64,000 nucleotides of DNA from Tillus elongatus (taxonomy: Eukaryota; Arthropoda; Insecta; Coleoptera; Cleridae), in the NCBI GenBank assembly GCA_964006375.1, contig OZ023268.1, positions 83,835,835-83,899,834 on the forward strand. Direction: 5' to 3'. The notes below the pieces were generated by a model that saw only the letters and a list, made by a program, of their open reading frames with translations, was not told where the DNA came from and ran no database searches. The number at the start of each line of letters is the position of its first letter. Positions within the stretch are counted from its first letter, which is position 1. Of this stretch, positions 49,260-61,235 are shown in pieces. The position numbers and the translations under genes are program-made.

Positions 49260-49940
49260 ACTCTCTACATAACGTCACGTTTTGCAAATGTCAAATCGTT
49301 TTTATATTTTTCTTAGTTATCATATCAGAGGTATTAAATAACTAGTGTATAGGTGACTATAAATAAAACATCTACAAAATATTTCTTTCCGTTTGGCAGG
49401 AACTAAAAAACAAATCAAGTTATATAGTTTTGCTTCATAAAAGCTAATTAAATTTGCATTCTAAGAAACAGTGACCCTTATTGATTTATGTTCTGGAGAA
49501 ATAACATTTTTTTCTAAAAGAATCAAGTTACTTAGTCCGGCGAAATCATCCGAAGCGTCTCTTTAATCAACATTAAGTTGGCCGCGTCTGAAATGGATCA
49601 TAATGCAACGTAACGAGCGTGTCATTTAACGTCCTGGGTTCCGGAGTTTACTTAGTGATCTGTGCGGGAATAATGACATGCATTTGGCACGGCTGCCAAC
49701 ACCGAACAGATGTTACACCGTGATATATGCCAACTTGACAAGTTAGCCAATATTGCACCCATGTCTCACTATCCGTTCTTAGATCCTCCGAGATTTATCA
49801 TACTAAGGTGTGGACAAAAATGTTCTACAAATTCAACAAGTTTCGATGTATCATTTCTGATCGAAAACGTGTGTGGTCTATCCTGGCTGAACATTACAAG
49901 ATTCATATATAGTAGGTTACTTGGCAACAAACGAAAAAAG
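49260..49940. other. Unassigned stretch
   Basis: Nothing recognised. The segment 49540-49740 is richer in GC than its surroundings (CCGGCGAAATCATCCGAAGC; GTCCTGGGTTCCGGAGTTTA) and could be a short conserved or formerly transcribed piece. Confidence 0.35.
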
Positions 49941-49944
49941 TCTG

Positions 49945-50240
49945 AACGCAGCAAGTGCGTTATGGTAGTAAATTTTCATAGAAATGATCTGGCACCAAAT
50001 ATTTTTTTAACTTTTTTTATTGTAACATAGAAATCAAAATTTTGGTATATAATTTACTTTTTGTGTCATTAACCTACGTACCAAATTTGGTTACCATAGC
50101 TTTTTATTTTTGGAAATAAAAATTTGTTCCGAAAGAAAACCAAAAATTTTCCCGGAAAACCTGGTTTGATTTTCCTGGCGAACGAAGCTATCCAAGCCAC
50201 TTAGAAAGGGAAGGTACCTACCAAATTTTATGAAAATCGG

Positions 50241-50325
<85 letters not shown>
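49945..50325 (+). mobile_element. (TA)n-bearing HINE-like element, copy E (right end missing)
   Basis: Starts with an intact palindromic end (GAACGCAGCAAGTGCGTTAT then GGTAGTAAATTTTCAT). The body follows (TTCCCGGAAAACCTGGTTTG; CCTGGCGAACGAAGCTATCC), then (TA)n at 50243-50325. The sequence after the tract (AGTTATAATAATTCATG) does not match the family, so the copy is cut at the microsatellite. Confidence 0.75.
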
Positions 50326-50329
<4 letters not shown>

Positions 50330-50800
50330 TAATAATTCATGTATGTATACGTTTCTGTGTTATATTATTAACTATCATTATTGTGTATATATTGAAGTGT
50401 AGATTGTTCTCTATTATCCTGTTTTGTTTTGTGTGCCCTTTCCTTTTTGCTTAATGTAGGCGTTAATATGTTTTAAATTGTGTTCAGGTCTCATTGATGG
50501 GTATGTATTTTGGCTTTCTTATGTGTTGTTTAAGGTTTGTATATCCGTTTTATGTTTTTATGTAGCACTTTGTATATCAGAAAATATAACGATTAAATAA
50601 ATATACCTCTTTTATCAATTAAAACATCAATTACCTGATTACAACATATCATACACCTACCTTTGATGTTAGCTGCTTAGTCGGACTCTCAATTTCTTCA
50701 GCTAGTGGTTTAAAAATGCCCTACAAATAGTTTTAAAACAACACCTTGCGCCAAAATCTGTGTTGTGTTTTTTTATTATTATTAATTTCTCCACTTTTAT
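50330..50800. other. Unassigned AT-rich stretch
   Basis: Nothing supported. Confidence 0.35.
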
Positions 50801-50802
50801 TT

Positions 50803-51568
<766 letters not shown>

Positions 51569-51955
51569 AGAGCTCACTGCAGTGTTAAAATGGTATTTTC
51601 CTCACTATTTTAAACACGTGGGTCGGGGACTGACCGAATTCATTCTCAGTTGCTATTGATCTACTCATATTCTCTGAATATGTTAGGAACGTGGTATCTA
51701 CTTCATTCCAAGTCACTATTAACCGACTATTTATGAAATCAAATAAGTAAATTAAATCGATTGTCATAAAATATGTAGTGTATTAAGACTAAGGGAAAAA
51801 GAAATAAAACATATATAACTGTGCATATTTTGATTATATTTTAGGGTGTGCGGCGCACACCTAGCTCACTAGGAGAAATCGCCACTGCTTGAGAGAGGTA
51901 TTGTCACAGCATAATATCTTATTAAAGTTCATTTGTAAATAGGTTTAATTTATTT
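51569..51955. other. Unassigned stretch between two (TA)n elements
   Basis: The segment GGGTGTGCGGCGCACACC (51844-51861) is an 18-base GC-rich palindrome in AT-rich DNA. GAAATCGCCACTGCTTGAG follows; it resembles, inverted, AGTAGCGGCTCGTG at about 690 and may be a transposon end. Confidence 0.4.
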
Positions 51956-51959
51956 GTAT

Positions 51960-52462
<503 letters not shown>

Positions 52463-52896
52463 TAGTTATATTTATTCTTTTGTTAGTTTCAAATATATTT
52501 ACCGAATCATTAATACTCCATATTCAAACAATTATCTAACAGTTTATTGATCTATTAATTTACAATGTTTTTATACATTATCGGCCTTTTAACTTAAAAC
52601 GTTTTGATAATTACTAACTTTAAAACATCCAAAATAAGTATGCAGTAATATAACAAAATTTAGTTTACTTATTTATATTATCATTATGTACTTCTCAATT
52701 TCAAAGCAATCTTATGCAACACCTGTCACATGTCATGCCTACAAAGGTTTTCACTATCCGCATCCAGTATCATAACGCCCCTGCATTTGTGTAAGAGCTA
52801 AAAATTGGATCAATCACCTTTCGTGACTTCGCCGTTGGCAATATGTTTTCGTTTTACTTGAAAACTAGTTTATTTCACTAATTTTGGGTTAAATCT

Positions 52897-52972
52897 ATTA
52901 CACATGAGGCTGCAGTGTTTTCGGGGCGGCGAAGTCGCGGACGAGCCCTGAGGGAAAAAAATTACACATGAG
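52897..52972. mobile_element. Tiny retroposed insertion with 12-bp target duplication
   Basis: ATTACACATGAG at 52897-52908 and again at 52961-52972 brackets 52 bases that are GC-rich and end in A6 (GGCGGCGAAGTCGCGGACGA, then GCCCTGAGGGAAAAAA). This looks like the last ~46 bases of a retroelement, 5'-truncated on insertion in the plus direction. The source element is not otherwise in the window. Confidence 0.75.
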
Positions 52973-52974
52973 TT

Positions 52975-54220
52975 TGTTTTACGTTTCACAAATAAATATG
53001 TTGTTTTTTGGGGATAAAAACCCTTGACTGTAATAGCTGGATGATTATACTCATTTCACGGTGATATAAATGTGTCTGTACTCACTATTTCATCGTACAT
53101 ACGTAACAATTTACGTTTTACAGGCTCCTTGTAACAAAACGTTAATTTGTTCAACACTTATTTAGTTTCGATGGCACTTTTTTACATTTGTCAAGAGCAG
53201 CTTTAACAGCTTGTTGCTTGCTTCAATGTTGATCAAACAAGAACCAGACTTGACCTGACCTAACCAAACAAGAAGGATTTAAATGTTTTCTTAAACAAAT
53301 TCCTGTCGATTTTCGCTCTTCGGCTGTTTATTTCCAAGGATACAATGCAATCTAGGTAACTATCTGAAGGATATTTAAAGCTGTCATTTAATATTATGAC
53401 CTCTTCCTTTTTCATTAGAACGTAAATCTTTCATAGAATTACTTCTCTTATGCAAATTTTCTTTATGCTATTATATTCTGCATTAAACAGTGAACAGTTC
53501 TGTGGAAATTTATTTTAAATACAAATGTTTTTTAGTGTTTATTTTCGTTGTTCAAAATTTGCGTAGTTTTGATTTTTGTATCGTAATATTCAATAAAACT
53601 TTAATTCCTTTAATTTTGAAGCACTCTAAGAGCTTATTTGCACTTAAATTACTTAGCTTGTGCCTCTAGCTATGTTTTTTCTGCAACGTTTTCCTCATTT
53701 GACTTGTATAAGTATAAACTGACTTTTCTTTGGTAATTTTTACATGTGACATCAAAATTTTGTAAATTTAATTTACTTAAATTACTACACAACTTATACT
53801 AGCCAATACAACAACAATCTTACAATCCAATTTATATCTTTACTTATCCTATATTTCACTGTGGCTCACAAATTTGCAGTCCTCTTATTTGTTATTGTCT
53901 AACGTTTGTGGCACATATAGTTCACTCTTACAATAGCTATTATCTGATCGGTATATTGGCGACTACTGTTGTTTGACCCACTAAATAAATTCAAAGACTG
54001 TTCTTCGATTATCTCAGTCTTTTCGGCATATGATATGTTTACCACACAATATGCATCGTAATTTACCCCTTTCGACGCTGACATTATCTAGCATTGTTAT
54101 ATTTGCTTAGTTTAACAGTTACTTTATGATCATTTAGTATATGTCGGTTTCGTTTTTTGGGTTGTGCATGTTAGTTCGACTTACTCATATAATATTTTAG
54201 TTTGTTTAGCTATAAAAACA
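52975..54220. other. AT-rich stretch with one dispersed duplicate
   Basis: No gene. Segment 53800-53905 (CAATCTTACAATCCAATTTA; TCACTGTGGCTCACAAATTT) is repeated at 54575-54680 with about 10% difference. Confidence 0.5.
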
Positions 54221-54223
54221 TAG

Positions 54224-54225
<2 letters not shown>

Positions 54226-54301
<76 letters not shown>
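54226..54301. repeat. (TA)n microsatellite
   Basis: About 76 bp of TA, directly followed by a transposon-tail-like segment. Confidence 0.95.
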
Positions 54302-54303
<2 letters not shown>

Positions 54304-54425
54304 GGAAAGATTAATGTAAGACATACTTAGTTCTCGGGTTAAACCGCGTCCAGAATTTACTAAAACTCGACGTTTCGGCTCCTGTTTTGGAGTCATTGTC
54401 AAGAGTTAAAGGAAACATGTAAGAA
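54302..54425 (-). repeat. Possible Penelope-type or foldback tail
   Basis: TAAAACTCGACGTTTCGGCTC then CTGTTTTGGAGTCATTGTCA form a small stem (CTCC..GGAG). I associate this motif style with the untranslated ends of Penelope-like elements. Reading is tentative. Confidence 0.35.
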
Positions 54426-54574
54426 CATAAACTCTAAGGCCTCAATCTGCATACTCCTTAGCGCGGTGGACAAAGGTGGGTTGGGTTGTTGTAGCTCGGT
54501 TACGGGGCCTCAATCTGCCTACTCCCCAAATCTCGCCGGAGATCGTCTCTAAGGTCTCACTGTGTTCAACCCTA

Positions 54575-54680
54575 GGCCAATACAACAACCATCTTACAAT
54601 CCAATTTATATCTTTACTTAACCTATATTTCCCTGTGGCTAACAAATTTGCAGTCATTTTATTTTTTATTGTCCAACGTC
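54575..54680. repeat. Second copy of the 53800-53905 segment
   Basis: Diverged direct duplicate. It lies between an imperfect inverted pair, TGTGTTCAACCCTAGGCC (54561-54578) and GGCCTAGGGTTCAACACA (54694-54711, 17 of 18 bases), so it may be an insertion flanked by short inverted termini. Confidence 0.5.
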
Positions 54681-54707
54681 CAGATATCTCTTAGGCCTAG
54701 GGTTCAA

Positions 54708-55500
54708 CACACTGATTGGAGCCGCATATAACAGTTGTGAATGTATCACACTGGATGCCCTAGCCCCCGCAAGATTTGGCAGTAATCTGGAGAGCGCTGT
54801 TGTTGTTTTAACCGCTTCTTAATGGCTCGATTTACATGCTCCGCAAAAGGTAGTTTCGTATCCAACCAAACTCCTGAGTATTTGACTGGTCCCTTCAGTG
54901 ATATTTGTATCCCGTTGATTTCAAAGGTTATTGGTGATACTTTTCGCCTGGTCGTCAACAGTACAACTTCGGTGCCAACTCCTATTTATTCTCTTTCATC
55001 CCATTCGATACCTGTTGCAGGCTTGTGTTCGCCGAATTCATGAGGATTTCTTTATTTCTCCCAGTTACTATTATCGCCAAGTCATCCGCGAAGCCTATCA
55101 AGGTCACATCAGCTGGCATCTCCATTCTCAGGAGTTTATTGTACAAAATGTTCCACAGGGTGGTACCCAGTACCGAACCCTGTGGCACCCCACCAATAAT
55201 GTTTCGAACCTTGGTGGCGCTTTCTGCTTGTAAGATTATTGTCCTCTTCGACAGATAGGACGCCACAATGTTGATCAGACCGCGCTCTTTCATGCGTTTA
55301 AGGATTATCTGCCACGAGGAGCTGTTAAAGGCATTTCTCACATCTAGTAAAATCATCGCACGAAGCCTCCTGTATTGATATGAAAAGTTTGAAGCAAAAC
55401 TTCTTTGAGTGCGTCAACAGTTTGCCTGCCATCACGAAACCCAAATTGTTCATCAGCTAACCCGCTAGTTCGTGACATCTCGCACTTCAACCAGATGAAA
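54708..55500 (-). pseudogene. R1-like LINE reverse transcriptase fragment, copy 1
   Basis: Minus strand: LADEQFGFRDGRQTVDALKE (about 55430-55480), then MILLDVRNAFNSSSWQIIL (first palm Asp), ASYLSKRTIIL, GGVPQGSVLGTTLWNILYN and FADDLAIIVTGRN (catalytic FADD). After a frame change come the SPITFEINGIQISLKGPVKY region and SGVWLDTKLPFAEHVN. Two frame changes break it. The next part of the protein is lost at about 54745. It is most like R1-clade polymerases of insects. Confidence 0.8.
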
Positions 55501-55734
55501 ATCAGATGTTCGTTCGAAAGTCGATACCTACCTCGCTTAAAGCTAACTTGTTTCATGAAAATTCGATAAAAATGCAATTATCTGCATTATTGGTTTCAAA
55601 TATGCTCTGATCGGGCAAAGCGAATATTAGCTGTTGTGTGAATGTTTACTTCATCCACTTATTCTTAAATAGTGGCCGTTTATCAAAAATATGTTATTGG
55701 TTAACTCAATGAAAAGAAATGTAGAGACTATTTA

Positions 55735-55965
55735 TCTGGCTTCACAAAGGCCTATTTTCTTCTCTGTTGCTGGTTTCACTGTTTGATAGTATTGGTTGTG
55801 TCATTGGATTCAATTTTCTTCTGTCTGATGATGCTGTGAAACAACGAAACTAGTTATAGAGAAGAAAACAAACATTTATGAAGCCAGAGCAAAAGATTTT
55901 ACGTCTGAATTCAGCATGGTATGAGTTCACCAAGTAAGAGCAATAACTATTAATGGAACAATAAA
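55735..55965 (-). repeat. TTGCCCTTAC-family dispersed repeat, copy 4
   Basis: Inverted relative to copies at 10975 and 13365: GAGTTCACCAAGTAAGAGCA and GAAGCCAGAGCAAAAG; contains its own short inverted words (TTCTTCTCTGTTGCTGG and TAGAGAAGAAAAC). Confidence 0.4.
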
Positions 55966-55994
55966 AAGATAAGGGTTACAAAACTTGAATCATA

Positions 55995-56022
55995 TACTGC
56001 CATGTCAAGGAAAAACGCCTTA
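55995..56022 (+). repeat. Left terminal inverted repeat
   Basis: 26 of 28 bases match the inverted right end at 59896-59923. Confidence 0.85.
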
Positions 56023-56481
56023 ACTATTTTTTTTTTTGAAAATTGAGATATAAGTGCCATTAACAAGATTAGGGTGTTTTCCAACTAAATGAGAAGCAAT
56101 AACACCTTTTCTTGCCTTAGTTTGGAAATTATGACCAAGTATAGTTTCACCTTATGTATAAATCTGACGGTTATGTTATTTAAGAGTGCCCTATTTACAG
56201 ATATTAACGAAAAAGACCTCAACTTGTTACAATACGCCTCAACTCGACGCAGCATTTAGAATCGTGTTAATGTAAAACGCCGCATCTTACGACGCATGCG
56301 TATTAATCGTGTTTACGCTGCATTTGGTTTAAAATAGTTACCGTTTTGATTACGAGTTTGATTTTATTAAATATGGTGTATTAATTTATCAAAAGTTTAA
56401 TTATTGTTAATAAAGTTGTTGCGAGTTTATTAATTTGCGGCTTTAAAAGTTTTAAACCATAATGAATAATTAAATAGACAG

Positions 56482-56817
56482 GTAAGTGTTTCATGCTTTG
56501 AACTTTTGCAGTAGGTATTAACATAATAAATCCTCATTATACATTTATATTGACGTCTAAGAATTGTTATAATAATCTTAGGCCATTGTTTAAACAATTT
56601 AAAGCAATTATTATCACGATTAGAAAAATGTATCGGAATTAAATTAACGTACCGAGGTTAACCCCTCGAGAATGTTTTTGCCATAGACATAGTAAAAATT
56701 AATTAAAAAATACGACTGTTTTATATTTTAAATTTTTTGTTTATACAGTTTTTTTTCTAAAATTTTGTTATGGCCATGATTTAAGACTTCAACAATTAAA
56801 ATGTATATTACTTATAG
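56482..56817 (+). other. Possible 5' untranslated intron
   Basis: A strong donor, ACAG then GTAAGTG (56478-56487), and an acceptor TATTACTTATAG (ends 56817) lie upstream of the start codon. Splicing is inferred only. Confidence 0.4.
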
Positions 56818-56845
56818 AATGTCACATGGCAAGTAAATCCTGGAA

Positions 56846-59442
56846 ATGGCAAAACTGGCTTTAGAAGATGTGATTGTATTAGAATATCCCAAAGATTTCA
56901 TTCAACATTTTAAACCTTCAGATATGAATTTTGATGACCGTGATCCACCAATGCCAATTCGTAGTAATATCATTTCTCCGGCTGAAAATAGAATTTAACA
57001 AGGAAATCTAAATACTGTGTCCGAACAATAATTATTCAATGATAATAACAATGTTGAGTACCAAAAATTTTTTATTCGTGGTAATGTCATATTAAAAAAT
57101 AGTGTTAAAGAAGTCTCAATTTCCACTGATATTCCCGTGGAGCAACCTTTAAATGGTGTTATTGACAGTAGCGAAAATCACAATATTTTAACTTGGAAAA
57201 ATATGGTTGCCTATGCTGACAGAGTCGAGGATAAGAATTTAATTTATGGTGATAACAATTTACCAGATATGCGCGAAAAGCCAGATAAAAGGCAACTTTA
57301 TCAAAACGGTATTGAAGGATGGAGTAGACAACAAGAATTTGGAGAATTGATCGAAAATGTTGACCTGGCTGAAAATCAAGTATCTCTTATTGAATCTACT
57401 ATAACAGATGTGGTCCATAATTATAAAATAGTTAATGAAACATTAGGAGAGAACTTGGGAGGGAAGAAATGTGTACATCTGACCGTATCGACCGATGATC
57501 AAGGGAAAGTTGTTTTGGAAAGTCATTCAAATACAAATGAATATGACACAGGAGTGATTAAGGAAGCAATTTAAGAGAAAACCATCAGAGAGAAAATTGA
57601 ACAGGAAGCAGACATAGTAGAAAATCAGCACCAAAAAATGTAGGGAAACATCAGGAAATCGCAACGGATATGAAGAAAGATAAAAATGAAGCAACCGCAG
57701 AGGAAAACGAAAAAGACCCAGACGTGGGGGAAAATCAGAATGAAGAAGATACAGGGCAAGACGAAAACATAATTTTGTTGTACACAAAAAAAGGAGATTT
57801 GCGTAAAAGAAAGAGATGTAGTGAACCAAGAAGTGCTAAAAAAAAGGAAGACAAGTTGCGAAATTCCCATCCTTTGTTGCGTCCATGTACAAATATGTGT
57901 AAGAATAAATGCTTTACGAAACTAGATGAGGAAGAAAGACAACAGCCTAATAGATAATACTGGAACATATCTTGGAAAGAAAGACATATGTTTGTGAACC
58001 AAAGCATTGAGCAAACTGCTCTAAAAAGAAGAACCACCACTGTTGGTCCATCTGAGAACAGAAAGTCAAAGAGAAACAATACAAATAATTTTTTGCTTAA
58101 AGATAGAAAAGGAACATTGATTTCCGTCTGTCGTACATTTTTCCTGGCGACCCTTGGTTACACCAAAAGTAATAACACAATTATTAAATCATCTATATCC
58201 TTTAAAAACTCATCGGCGTCCATAACAATAAATGATAATCGAGGTAAAAATTCTAACAGAAAAAGTGTTGACCGAGAATTGCTAGAAAGACATGTTAATT
58301 CATTTCATCCGTGCGTGTCTCATTACCGTAGAGAGCATGCGCCACTTCGCAAATATGTTCCTTCTGATGTCACTGTTACACAGATGCATAAGGATTTTAT
58401 AGAAAAAACTAAAAATGTTGATTGTTCTTATTATACCTACAGAGATTTTGCTAGAGACCAAATGAAGATTTCGTTCACAAACTGAACCGCGAAGAATGTG
58501 AGCAGTGTGAGGTGTTCGAAGAACATGATAATACTCACACTGAAAACAACCTAGACTTAGATAATTGTGACAACTGCAAAAAGTGAAATACTCACATCAA
58601 AAAGGCTACTGATGCAAGAAAGAAATATAGAGAAGACACCGACTTTACAGAATGGACGCCAATGAAAATATGTGTGTCCGCAAACCTACAAAAGGTTATA
58701 ATGCTGCCTCGCATCGATACATTTAAACAGGTATTTATAAAAAAATCCGGTGAAAATCCTTACTTGTTTGTTTTCTCTTTAGTTTTAGTATTCTTCCTTT
58801 TAATTAAGTAGTTCTTCTCTGGTACTTAGCTTACTAAATTTACCCAAATAACAATTTGTGAAAAATGATGTTGAATAAGTTTTAAAAATAATGTTATTTT
58901 AGGTATTGTTAATCCAAAGAATTATTGCATTCAACGAGAGTTTTATCGCAATGGGAAAGCATCAAAAAAATTTGCACCCATCAGCTGTAATATGGCATGA
59001 GGGATTAGCTGGACACAAAAAGGAAGAGCTTTGTAGTGCATTTCATAAGTATTTGCTGAGCCCGCGTGACGTTTTGTTCATTAAAATCTGGCTTGATAAT
59101 TGTGCTGCGCAAAATAAAAATTTGACTTTATTTTCTATTTTGGCACATATCATTAATTCGTCAGATATTGCTGCAAATGTATTAGAAATTTACTATTTTG
59201 AACCAGGACATTCTTTTATATCTGCCGACAGTTTCCACCATCAGGTTTTGGATTTTGCAGAATATCTGAAAAATGCAATCCAACCAAATGTAAGGTCACA
59301 ATTTAGAGGTGCCACTAAGTCGAGAAAGGAAGATATTATAAAAAATATATACTCTTTGATGCCTGAAAATCAGAGACATTTTTGGAAGGAACTGCCGGTT
59401 TCCAATGAAGTTTCAGACTTGTCACATGATATTGACTGTTAA
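56846..59442 (+). pseudogene. Candidate transposase of the DNCAAQNKN (DUF7869-like) family, broken
   Basis: ATG at 56846 (MAKLALEDVIVLEYPKDF) opens frame 2. In-frame TAA codons at about 56996 and 57028 interrupt it before it continues to 57574 (acidic, low-complexity N-terminal region). After a shift, frame 1 carries a Lys/Arg-rich part, a CTNMCKNKC Cys cluster (about 57890), a TAA at 57955, VCRTFFLATLGYTKSNN (58126-58176), VNSFHPCVSHYRREHAPLRK (58294-58353) and the YVPSDVTVTQMHKDF region. A one-base shift near 58470 leads into frame 3: KLNREECEQCEVFEEH, NCDNCKK, TGA at 58584, then PRIDTFKQ. A GT-AG intron (58731-58902) separates the last exon: QRIIAFNESFIAMGKHQKN, IKIWLDNCAAQNKNLTLFS and YFEPGHSFISADSFHHQV, ending at 59442. 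The family is multicopy in arthropods and cnidarians; the Pfam label DUF7869 is from memory. A DDE/RNase H-like fold is inference from the spaced acidic motifs. Confidence 0.75.
58731..58902 (+). other. Intron in the candidate transposase
   Basis: CAG precedes GTATTTATAA at 58731, and TTATTTTAG ends at 58902. Joining gives a phase-0 fusion of the DTFKQ end to VLLIQRIIAFNES, and the intron contains stops in the coding frame, so removal is needed for a continuous protein. Confidence 0.7.
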
Positions 59443-59895
59443 ATCATTCCAGTTATTTTCATTATTTTATAATTTAAACAGTTAGGTATTTAAGTTCCCC
59501 TTGTAGGTATTCAATATAATCATAGAAAAATAATTTATAAAACCGTTTTTTGTATCATTAAATATTAAATTAAATATTTTAAATGTCACAGCTTTCTCAT
59601 GAAAGATTAGGTGTTTTAAGGCAACAAATGGAGGTCTCAAAACCTCTTTAATGTGTCACGAAAACCTCTCATGAGTACATAAGGCGTTTTAAGCCAATTG
59701 GCGTAGGTATCAAAAATGCCTCATCTGCAATTATTACCCTTGATTATTAAATACGGCCTAAAAGTGCCCAAATTAAGAAAGATTCTCATAAAACTGTTGG
59801 TTTAAATAGGTTTTAAACTATTTTTATTTAAAGATATGGATGCTACAACTTTATAAAGGTATCACGCCCTTCTGGACATTTTACTTTTCATCAGA

Positions 59896-59923
59896 TAAGG
59901 CGTTTTTCCTTAACACGGCAGTA
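59896..59923 (-). repeat. Right terminal inverted repeat
   Basis: Inverted match to 55995-56022; followed by TA. Confidence 0.85.
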
Positions 59924-59925
59924 TA

Positions 59926-60680
59926 GGTATTCGACTTTCCGCAATATTGAATGTGACTGGGCCTCTTACCATTATTTTATTATTACTATTCATATGTATC
60001 TACTGGCATAGGTAAAAACATTGGTGTCATAAAAAGGGTTTAGCGCTGTTATGTTATATTGAAATAAAATTAGATTACCGTTCACATAAAATTGTTTAGT
60101 GTCACGGCATTGAAGTTGCAGCCGCAAAATTTATAACCGAATTTAACAGGGTTAATGGAAACAATAAATTATAAGGTCGGCTGTGAATTCAGGTATATGT
60201 TCTGGATAAGCTGGAAGGGGTTTGATTTTCTCCTAATCCAGTTTGTAAACCCGTAAACAAAATTAACCTTTCCAATAAGCCATCCGGCGTCCAGTGTTGT
60301 TCAATAAAACACTACGTTACATAGAGTAGCACCAGGTTCAGGTCAGGTTTACCAACAGTACCTTGTAACTCATGCACTGTGCTGCAGACCTAACAGTTTA
60401 TTCGCGACCCCGGTTCCGGGGTCTACATAAAATAAATCTTTTGATTTAGTGTGGCAGAAGGGTGTTTAACATTTAACACGGCATCGGTTTACAGGAGAGT
60501 TCCTGCTGGATTCCTTGCAGAATTCCGATGAGGGGGAAATGGCGGTGATTGTTTTCTCTCGCTGGTAGAATGGCACTGTTCAGACGTGACCGATTCTCTT
60601 CTCCATTAACCGAGATTCATCTTCTATCATCCCTGTCTTTTCTTCGACCCCTGAGAATAATCGGAACATACATTAGATAA
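59926..60680. other. Unassigned stretch
   Basis: No supported gene. Slightly higher GC at 60270-60660 without a recognisable frame. Confidence 0.4.
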
Positions 60681-60683
60681 CTG

Positions 60684-61075
60684 CACATTATAAGGTTAGG
60701 GCCGGATAAAACGATTCTATTAGGGGAAAATTAAAACAGTAAAACGGTCTGACACCCACGTAGAAAGGTTCGCACATATTTTACCTTAGTGGGCAGCTGA
60801 TGGCTTGTAATGACCTAATCAATTTAGCTTACCCACAAAGTTACTGTCAGGGTGATTGTAATTTAAATAGATTGAAATGTCAGTGTTACACCAGCTCAGT
60901 ATTTTTTGTCACTTTTCATGAATAACAATCAATGATTGAAAAAGTTTGAACGCAGGAAGTGCGTTCTGAAAGCAAATTTTCATTAAAACATTTCAACTCC
61001 AGAAAATAAAAAAAATATTTAGTTTTGCAAATTTATTTGTGGAAATACATTTTTTTTTCAAGAAAAACAGTGATC
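60684..61075. repeat. 390-bp direct repeat, left copy
   Basis: GCACATTATAAGGTTAGGGC to TTTTCAAGAAAAACAG. It recurs at 62192-62580 with about 5% difference by eye. It contains a remnant of the ACGCA palindromic motif (GAACGCAGGAAGTGCGTTCT at 60950). Confidence 0.85.
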
Positions 61076-61235
61076 AGCGATCACCCAGATATAATATAAA
61101 GCATCCGTGACTAGAAAGTGCTTGAGTTAAATAGTAATTCATTTTCCATATGGTCTCTGTAGCCATGTCTCAATTCTTGCTATAAGATTTCGCGTCCATA
61201 TTCCGTGCTGTGCCTCTTCGCACCTCTGCTGCCAT

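Larger units (their letters stand above)
55995..59923 (+). mobile_element. 3.9 kb TIR transposon carrying a DNCAAQNKN-family protein
   Basis: Terminal inverted repeats of 28 bp: left 55995-56022 begins TACTGCCATGTCAAGG and ends AAAAACGCCTTA. Right 59896-59923 is the inverted form with two differences (TACTGCCGTGTTAAGG). Outside the repeats TA is present on both sides (55993-55994 and 59924-59925). If the element starts at CTGCC, the duplication would be TATA. Subterminal AACGCC/GGCGTT words occur at about 56015, 56233 and 56276, and at 59680, 59699 and 59898. One multi-exon gene fills the interior. The gene is broken, so this copy is non-autonomous now. Confidence 0.75.

Noticed and set aside
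57527..58079. Minus-strand frames rich in Phe/Leu/Cys (57829-57527, 58079-57735)
   Set aside because: Shadows of the Lys/Glu-rich plus-strand coding region of the candidate transposase.
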